Made by a program: the position numbers and the translations under genes | Shown here: in pieces, positions 60,901 to 64,000 of the stretch | Position numbering within the stretch: position 1 is the stretch's first letter | How the letters are laid out: every line of letters starts with the position of its first letter | Assembly: GCF_002775205.1 (NCBI RefSeq) | Contig: NC_036457.1 | Location: forward strand, 4,881,524 to 4,945,523 | Length of the DNA stretch: 64,000 bases | Direction of reading: 5' to 3' | Origin: Xiphophorus maculatus | Taxonomy: Eukaryota > Chordata > Actinopteri > Cyprinodontiformes > Poeciliidae | Notes under the pieces: model-generated | Database searches by the model: none | The model's input: only the letters and a program-made list of their open reading frames with translations | Told to the model about the DNA's origin: nothing

Positions 60901-62366
60901 CCCTCTGGTCTCCTCTGGCCTTGTCTGGCCCCCTCTGGCCCCCTCTGGTCTCCTCTGGCCCCCTCTGGCCCCCTCTGGCCCCCGCTGGTCTCCTCTGGTT
61001 TCCTCTGGTCTCCTCTGGTTTCCTCTGGCTCCCTCTGGTCTCCTCCCACCCAGAAGGAGGTCCTGACTCCTCCTCCTCTGTCCCTTGTAGTGCCGGCCTT
61101 CAAGGCCCCCAGGAACCTGCAGACCTCTGAACCCACTAAGACCAGCTTCAGGGTTTCCTGGGACCCGGCTCCGGGGGACGTGCGGGGCTACAGGGTGACC
61201 TTTCACCCCTCTGGGAACGATGTGGACCCGGGGGAGCTCATGGTCGGTCCGTACGACAACACCGTGGTTCTGGAGGAGCTCAGGTACGCTCACCTGCAGG
61301 TGTTTGGTTCATTCTGGTCAGAAAGGCTCATAAGTATACATACAGGCTCTGACATGTCCTGCTATGTAACTTTTATAACAAATAGGATTTTACATTTTTG
61401 CCTGTTATGATAATAAATTCAGCTACACGATAAACAAGTTATTGCGATAAATGATAATATTGTTGTTTTGAGACCATTTTCCAGTAATCAATGGTAATTA
61501 TTAATGACATAATAATTTTATTCTCAAAGAATAAACTTTAAACTCGAATAAACATTTAACTGGAACTGGGAAACATTTTAAATATCCAGAATAAGTAATT
61601 AAATAAATTATTAAGTCTACGTAACAAAGTTATCTTTTTTGCTCCCTGCTAGTCTACAGCTAGCATGAATGCTAAGGCTAGTTAGCATAGCCACAGTTTT
61701 TCTGTAACAGTAAGCGGTTTCTCCTCCACTAGCATATTTAGCAGCACCAGCATAAGGTTAGTTGACAGCGCTAAGCCCCGCCTCCTGGCTCTGATTAGTT
61801 GTTTTTGGTCCAGATCAAACTGACAGTTTAATAAATATGTAATAAACCTTTTTTAGTTTTTAATAAGCCTTTCAAATGAAGAGACCTGCTTCCTCTTCCT
61901 CCACCAGAGGTCAGAGCGTTGGGATCATCTCTCTGTGTTCATGTTTCATTGTTCCACTTGTAATGATGCTGCCACCGCCGTGCCTTGCAGCTCCTCCTCT
62001 TTAGTTTGACTCCAAACATGTTTCCTGAAAGTTGAGGATCTTTCATCTGGAGAAATGGTTGGCGGTCCGATGAGACGAACGTTGAGCTGAGGCTTGGTGG
62101 TGGCAGCATCATGCTGTGCAGGAACTGATCGGAATGCTGAAGAAGTGGGCCCAGCTGGGTTCTGATTGGGGTGAAAGTCTTCCTGAAGCTCCGCCCCTCT
62201 CTGTCAGGGAAGAGGAAGTGATGTCATTTGTCTCCCTGCAGGGTGGGAACCAAGTACTCTGTGGCTGTTTTTGGGATGTTTGACGGCGGCGTGAGCTCGC
62301 CACTGGCCGGGGAGGAGAAAACCACACTGATGGACGAACCGGAACCTCTGCCTCTGGACCCCTCTG
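30919..62366 (+). CDS. col12a1: Collagen alpha-1(XII) chain, 5' half (14 exons, incomplete at 3')
   Basis: FACIT collagen of tendon, ligament, fascia and muscle matrix; it coats collagen I fibrils. Coding exons: 30919-30982, 33914-34030, 35381-35524, 36429-36488, 38340-38603, 39897-40061, 41410-41583, 42917-43207, 43311-43913, 51284-51562, 56820-57089, 58643-58909, 61091-61283 and 62242-62366. They join in one frame (3016 nt, about 1005 residues). The order is signal peptide (1 to about 18), FN3-1, linker, VWA-1, FN3-2, VWA-2, FN3-3, then FN3s matching human FN3-6, -7 and -8. All introns are phase 1 except the one inside FN3-8 (phase 2). Human FN3-4 and FN3-5 have no counterpart here. VWA-3, the later FN3s, the thrombospondin-like domain and the collagen domains lie beyond the window. 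Fish often keep two ohnologues; I cannot tell which this is. Confidence 0.95.
30991..31074 (+). repeat. (TCC)n pyrimidine tract at the col12a1 intron 1 donor
   Basis: About 28 uninterrupted TCC units begin 9 nt after the exon 1 donor. On the transcript it is a long pyrimidine tract; the poly-Ser frame is spurious. Confidence 0.97.
32299..32354 (+). repeat. 16-bp minisatellite (cctctgtccactcgtc)
   Basis: About 3.5 units in col12a1 intron 1. It runs straight into the inverted repeat at 32350-32410. Confidence 0.85.
32350..32410. repeat. Nested inverted repeat (hairpin)
   Basis: The 11-bp arms CTGTACACGGA (32350-32360) and TCCGTGTACAG (32400-32410) are perfect complements. Inside them AAGTTG (32381) pairs with CAACTT (32394). 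The transcript could fold into a two-part stem-loop, or this may be the remains of a small palindromic element. Confidence 0.7.
32513..32790 (+). mobile_element. Decayed Tc1-like element in col12a1 intron 1
   Basis: The left end has ggccactttattaggtacac (32517-32536), the terminal repeat of a common fish Tc1-like transposon, followed by 'agtcagccaatcagatggcag'-like DNA. Near the right end 'cgggatgtggtgg' (32692) and 'tagcaaggtg' (32743) match the element's 3' part, then a mutated inverted end. Most of the transposase is deleted. Confidence 0.65.
33120..33250 (+). repeat. About 40-bp minisatellite (acatgtagttagc core)
   Basis: 'tagttagcatgtaaacatg' alternates with 'tagttagcgtgttaaacatg' for about three double units in col12a1 intron 1. 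Confidence 0.85.
33914..35524 (+). CDS. col12a1: col12a1 exons 2-3: first fibronectin type III domain
   Basis: Exons 33914-34030 and 35381-35524 encode residues about 22-108. The first has [19 protein letters not shown] and [11 protein letters not shown]; the second has [17 protein letters not shown] and PISGQLT. Both splice in phase 1. The pattern of conserved Trp, Leu and Tyr is that of FN3, and matches human FN3-1. Confidence 0.93.
34190..34700 (+). repeat. GCTA-rich dispersed repeat with YY1-like motifs
   Basis: It begins 'gttagcattagcatctgct' and carries 'ggttagctgtgcccacc' and 'agtaactgctgatgatttta', then 'aaatgattcaaaata' and two ATGGCGGCCATTTTG palindromes (34407 and 34674). The 37560-38220 copy shares the later phrases, so the family unit is several hundred bp. 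Confidence 0.65.
34840..34985 (+). mobile_element. Tc1-like relic including a terminal segment
   Basis: The + strand reads [12 protein letters not shown], a mutated GGGSIMLWG motif. About 90 bp later 'gggtgtaaatactttttcac' resembles the Tc1 family right end. The DNA between is drastically shortened. Confidence 0.5.
36429..36488 (+). CDS. col12a1: col12a1 exon 4: Ser-rich linker
   Basis: A 60-nt phase 1-1 exon encoding a Ser/Arg-rich linker (ESSSSSRGG, then KPDSSDPVS) between FN3-1 and VWA-1. The position equals the variable linker of human COL12A1. It is supported by acceptor ttccag, donor GTAAGT and frame, though not by sequence conservation. Confidence 0.75.
37560..38220 (+). repeat. GCTA-rich dispersed repeat, long copy in col12a1 intron 4
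   Basis: It contains 'aagatggccgccattttg' (37606), 'ctagcattagcttc', 'agcatcagcttctgct', 'gtgttagcagagcta', 'ggctaactgacaataactac' and 'tatgattcaaaata'. The order resembles the 34190 copy. Confidence 0.6.
38340..41583 (+). CDS. col12a1: col12a1 exons 5-7: first von Willebrand factor A domain
   Basis: Exons 38340-38603, 39897-40061 and 41410-41583 encode residues about 129-329. The metal-ion site is intact: DGSWS (143-147), the Thr in GGNTRTG (214) and ITDGKS with Asp247. Other VWA marks are [17 protein letters not shown] and [10 protein letters not shown]. It ends with [16 protein letters not shown], like human. It probably mediates ligand binding in the NC3 region. A GCCCCGCC minisatellite follows the last donor. 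Confidence 0.94.
39531..39634 (+). mobile_element. 3' fragment of the same SINE family
   Basis: It begins 'gcgacagactggcgacctcc' and continues through the 'gagaggcagcagctcctcct' segment to an ATGG tail, matching 15907-16027 of the filip1 SINE. The head is absent, so this is a 5'-truncated copy, in col12a1 intron 5. Confidence 0.8.
40465..40842 (+). repeat. 10-bp minisatellite GTTGGTTTCT
   Basis: About 38 units of gttggtttct, gttggttttt and gttgattttt. The + strand is almost pure G/T with sparse C and A. It lies about 400 bp downstream of the exon 6 donor in col12a1 intron 6. Frames across it ([16 protein letters not shown]) are spurious. Confidence 0.95.
41586..41692 (+). repeat. 15-bp minisatellite (TGCCCCGCCTTGCTC) at the exon 7 donor
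   Basis: About seven GC-rich units (variants ttgctc, atttc, ttctc) start within 10 nt of the GT at 41584 in col12a1 intron 7. Confidence 0.9.
42240..42650 (+). repeat. GCTA-rich dispersed repeat in col12a1 intron 7
   Basis: It contains 'ctttagcattagcttctgct', 'accatgctagtttag', 'tagcgttagcagaact' and 'catgttggcatgttgg', shared with the 20885 and 47745 copies. Confidence 0.6.
42917..43207 (+). CDS. col12a1: col12a1 exon 8: second fibronectin type III domain
   Basis: A single 291-nt phase 1-1 exon, residues about 330-426. It carries [46 protein letters not shown] and [16 protein letters not shown], closely matching human FN3-2 (MTAGS, SSEPISIMEKTQPMKV). Confidence 0.94.
43311..43913 (+). CDS. 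col12a1: col12a1 exon 9: second von Willebrand factor A domain
   Basis: One 603-nt exon encodes the whole domain, residues about 427-627. The metal-site motifs are DGSYS (443-447), GGSTNTG and ITDGKSSD. Stretches such as [20 protein letters not shown] and [14 protein letters not shown] are nearly identical to human. It ends [10 protein letters not shown]. This is the best-conserved block in the window. Confidence 0.96.
45630..45905. repeat. Degenerate 'aataaagtcgtaatatta' tandem repeat
   Basis: 'agaataaagtcataataatac' and 'gaatagttgtaataatacaag' variants recur about every 30-35 bp. Weaker traces lie at 700-860 and 28470-28530. Confidence 0.7.
46170..46285. repeat. Short tandem repeat 'aatcatttagtcctta'
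   Basis: About seven irregular units in col12a1 intron 9. Confidence 0.8.
47745..47885 (+). repeat. GCTA-rich dispersed repeat in col12a1 intron 9
   Basis: 'gacacatggtagcatcaac', 'atggctaaagtaacgc', 'gcattagcttccacc' and 'tagcattagcttctgct' match the 20885 copy in order. Confidence 0.7.
48250..50165 (+). mobile_element. L1-type LINE relic (ORF2 reverse transcriptase, broken)
   Basis: Fragments in shifting frames read in L1 order: [10 protein letters not shown] (about 48380), [20 protein letters not shown] (48630), [11 protein letters not shown] (48765), [14 protein letters not shown] (49150), [18 protein letters not shown] (49355), [14 protein letters not shown] (49465) and the C-terminal [18 protein letters not shown] cysteine motif (49960). 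Many stops and frameshifts interrupt it, and the catalytic Asp-Asp motif near 49065 is mutated. It is inactive and 5'-truncated, same sense as col12a1. Confidence 0.85.
51284..51562 (+). CDS. col12a1: col12a1 exon 10: third fibronectin type III domain
   Basis: A 279-nt phase 1-1 exon, residues about 628-720. [22 protein letters not shown] and [21 protein letters not shown] show the FN3 pattern. PKALTFSDV corresponds to human FN3-3 PKDLSFSEV. Similarity is only moderate, typical of this domain. Confidence 0.92.
53390..53610 (+). repeat. Degenerate 'gtcgctaaatttgttgctttttgaaa' repeat
   Basis: About five diverged units of roughly 37 bp in T-rich DNA. Confidence 0.65.
54485..54810 (+). repeat. 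17-bp minisatellite (GTAGGTGTTAGCGCTGA)
   Basis: About 18 units, with variants gtgggtgttagcgttca and gtaggtgttagcgctct. Many units carry the palindrome AGCGCT. The TTAGCG core may derive from the GCTA family. Confidence 0.93.
55225..55445 (+). repeat. GCTA-rich dispersed repeat in col12a1 intron 10
   Basis: 'ttagcattagcttccactt', 'gtgttggtataacgc', 'ttagcgttagcttctgct' and 'tttgtgattagtgc' match the 20885 copy in order. Confidence 0.7.
56223..56420 (+). repeat. 25-bp minisatellite (catccaaccgttcaaccgattcgtt)
   Basis: Three near-perfect units, then shortened 12-13 bp variants (catccaaccgtt, caacccattcatt). It lies about 400 bp before the 56820 exon. Confidence 0.93.
56820..57089 (+). CDS. 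col12a1: col12a1 exon 11: FN3 domain matching human FN3-6
   Basis: A 270-nt phase 1-1 exon, residues about 721-810. [36 protein letters not shown] and [15 protein letters not shown] correspond to human QDLVTKDITDTSIGAYW, APGMVRGYRVSWKSLYDD and LQPETKYRISVFATY. The WKSL motif is specific to that domain, which is why I number it 6 and not 4. Confidence 0.93.
57120..57850. repeat. AT-rich DNA with repeated 'agctaaatatttagctt' words
   Basis: In col12a1 intron 11 at least ten variants of 'aagctaaatatttagc' recur at irregular spacing. Relation to the GCTA family is likely but unproven. The rest of the intron shows no exon; at 58270-58305 'gtgtgtgaatacttt' resembles a Tc1 element end. Confidence 0.6.
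58643..58909 (+). CDS. col12a1: col12a1 exon 12: FN3 domain matching human FN3-7
   Basis: A 267-nt phase 1-1 exon, residues about 811-899. [38 protein letters not shown] and [12 protein letters not shown] mirror human [38 protein letters not shown] and GEGKLRQGSGTT. It contains a potential N-glycosylation site (NVS). Confidence 0.95.
58946..59252 (+). repeat. Minisatellite ACACGTCCACAGAGACAG after the exon 12 donor
   Basis: About 300 bp of 12-18 bp units (acacgtccacag plus agacag or aa) starting 36 nt after the donor at 58910. All three frames stay open on both strands, giving spurious Thr/Glu/Arg and Val/Asp/Cys frames. Confidence 0.95.
60248..61044 (+). repeat. 10-bp minisatellite TCTGGYCYCC, about 80 copies, before exon 13
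   Basis: Near-perfect 10-bp register (tctggccccc, tctggtctcc, tctggcctcc, tctggtttcc) for about 800 bp, ending 46 nt before the exon at 61091. The + strand is C/T-rich. No unit contains a stop in any frame, which yields open frames of up to 384 codons on both strands. Confidence 0.97.
61091..62366 (+). CDS. col12a1: col12a1 exons 13-14: FN3 domain matching human FN3-8 and linker
   Basis: Exons 61091-61283 and 62242-62366 (phase 2 intron between them), residues about 900-1005. [35 protein letters not shown] and [14 protein letters not shown], then [16 protein letters not shown], are nearly identical to human. An acidic Pro-rich linker ([10 protein letters not shown]) follows and ends in phase 1, before the expected VWA-3 exon outside the window. 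Confidence 0.95.
61915..62130 (+). mobile_element. Tc1-like relic inside the FN3-8 intron
   Basis: 'ccgatgagacgaacgttgag' followed by 'cttggtggtggcagcatcatg' (LGGGSIML) is the Tc1 transposase DE-region in decayed form. About 100 bp upstream 'atgatgctgccaccgccgtg' is the same motif inverted, so two opposed fragments adjoin. Confidence 0.6.
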
Positions 62367-64000
62367 GTAAAACCAGATCATCCTCCTCACGCCACTTCCT
62401 GTCAGAACCAGGCGCTGCCGCTTCACTTCCTGCCTCTGGCCAGCTGCCGAGCGGCCCACGCTTTCCTCCGGTCAGGCCAGTTGGTTTGGAAATTGCTGAT
62501 TGAAACTTGGTGCAGATTTCAGGTTCTGCTTTCATTTTACTTCAGAATAATCTGAAACGCTCTTTAAAGGTGACCTACTGCACTTCCTTTAGCGGGTTAG
62601 CATCAATCTGTGGCCTATACAAAACATGTTCATTACAGTGTTTGCACAGAATCATTCTTACATAGCGAGCTTTTTTAGGGCTTCTGTGTCTTTAAATCTA
62701 AAAGAGCTGCTGGCCACGCCCTCAACTCACCTAAAAATGGCTGCAAACAAATGTGCAATTTTACAACTGTACAACTTTGAAAAGCATTAGTGGAGCCTCC
62801 TGCACAACCACACAGACAGCAGCAAGTCAACAACTGAACTCTTGTCTTATCCAGCAGTCATTGTATAGCGAATATCGCAGCAAACCAGCTGACCAAACAT
62901 AATGCTTGGGTTGCTAGGTAACGGGCTGAACTCTCCAGGGGTTGCTAGGTAACGGGCTGTGTGACTTAAGAGGTTTTTGAAACAGCTCGTTTTCCAGAAA
63001 CCAAAGAACGTGAACTTCCTGCCAGAAAGCAGCTGGCTGTTTTTTAGAAGCAGTTTGAACTAAAAAATTTGTAAAATGTGAATTTTTGCGTAACAGGCTG
63101 TAATGTTTAGACGTTGTTTGGATGATTGGCTCATCTTGATCTTTCATGGAACAAACTGTTTCATCCGTTCAGCAAATGCTCCTCCACTCATGAAAAATGA
63201 CATATTTCCATATTTACGTTTCCTGAAATATGGAACAAGCAGCTTTTGTTAATCTGAACCAGAAGGTGAGCTGCTGCAAATGGAGGATTTTGTTTCTCAG
63301 TGCTCCTCATGTATGGAAACCCTGTAGGGCCAAAAAACATGCAGCATTTCATTTGTCTTTCACACGTAGAGTTTTTTAACGTTCATAACTTAAAGCCGAT
63401 CAGAGACGATTGGTTTTCATCTGATCCATTTGTCAGATGAAAAAGCAAATCAAAATACTGCCCCTAGTGGCAGAAATTATAAAAAATGTAAAAATGAAAA
63501 TGTAGAAAAACTAAAGGAGTGTGTAAACGTTTGTTTTTATTATTTAAACATTTTTCTGTTTAAATCGGAATAGTTTCCGTCCCGACTGGACGTGTGTTTA
63601 TGTGATGAGATGATCCTCAGACCGCTGGATCTGCACCAAGTTCCTGTCAGATGCTTCACACCTGCTGCTGCTTTCGGGCTTACAGGAAACTGTGGGGTTG
63701 CTGGCTCTATTCCAGCGGCGCCAGAGCAACTGCAGAGCACCTGGTTCTGCAGGGCAAAGAGGCAGCGCTGTATGTAACGCCGGGCGTCTGGCGGCGTGCC
63801 GTCCTGCAGAGGGACGAGCCCATGTTTTTCCTCTTGCAGGTCGCTGAGGGAGTGCCGAGCGTTCGCCGAGCGTTCGCCAAGCGTTTGCCGCTGCTGCAGG
63901 AAAACAACGCAGCCGACCTGCTGGAGACACTGGATCTGCTGCAGCAACATGAACTGTCACTGCTGTTATATGATGTTACTGAATCATCTGTAAAGTGATT
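62367..64000. other. col12a1: col12a1 intron 14 (start), to the window end
   Basis: No VWA-3 exon is present before the window ends. Two 'gttgctaggtaacgggctg' copies occur at 62908 and 62941. A 115-codon open frame at 63651-63998 is unexplained and has no recognisable domain. The rest is AT-rich without features. Confidence 0.6.

Noticed and set aside
60139-61293. 384-codon minus-strand frame ([10 protein letters not shown] repeats) and similar + strand frames
   Set aside because: They arise from the stop-free 10-bp minisatellite; the real coding sequence here is the col12a1 exon from 61091.

Overview
This window is vertebrate nuclear DNA, almost certainly from a ray-finned fish. Genes have GT-AG introns, many only 70-76 bp long. 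Intergenic and intronic DNA is full of microsatellites, minisatellites, Tc1/mariner relics, a tRNA-headed SINE and an L1-like LINE relic. The proteins read most like teleost orthologues of mammalian genes. A percomorph, perhaps a cyprinodontiform, is my guess from repeat style only.

Layout, with all recognised genes on the + strand: (1) 959-2622, the last three coding exons of slc35d3, whose N-terminal exon lies left of the window. (2) 8793-9689, an intronless 298-aa gene I cannot name; it contains an ungapped internal duplication and sits behind a cluster of CRE-like sites. (3) 14433-21411, filip1, complete in five coding exons (1151 aa). (4) 22506-25450, tmem30a (CDC50A), complete in seven exons (372 aa). 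(5) 27546-29123, cox7a2, complete in four exons (83 aa). (6) 30919-62366, the 5' half of col12a1: signal peptide, FN3, VWA, FN3, VWA and four more FN3 domains (about 1005 residues). The window ends in the intron before the expected third VWA domain.

filip1-tmem30a-cox7a2-col12a1 reproduces, in order and relative orientation, the block I remember from human 6q13-q14.1. slc35d3 lies elsewhere on human 6q, so its position here about 12 kb upstream of filip1 is a local difference. The genes do not form one pathway. They are a nucleotide-sugar-transporter-like membrane protein, a filamin-binding coiled-coil protein, a flippase subunit, a cytochrome oxidase subunit and an extracellular-matrix collagen.

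The most unusual points are: the duplicated intronless gene; a 10-copy 45-bp minisatellite in filip1 whose unit repeats the exon 1 splice-donor junction; several minisatellites directly touching col12a1 splice sites; the apparent absence of two FN3 domains (human FN3-4 and FN3-5) from col12a1; a perfect-period 182-bp tandem repeat in tmem30a intron 1; and a dispersed GCTA-rich repeat family with at least eight copies. All identifications come from reading translations and remembered family sequences. No search was run.
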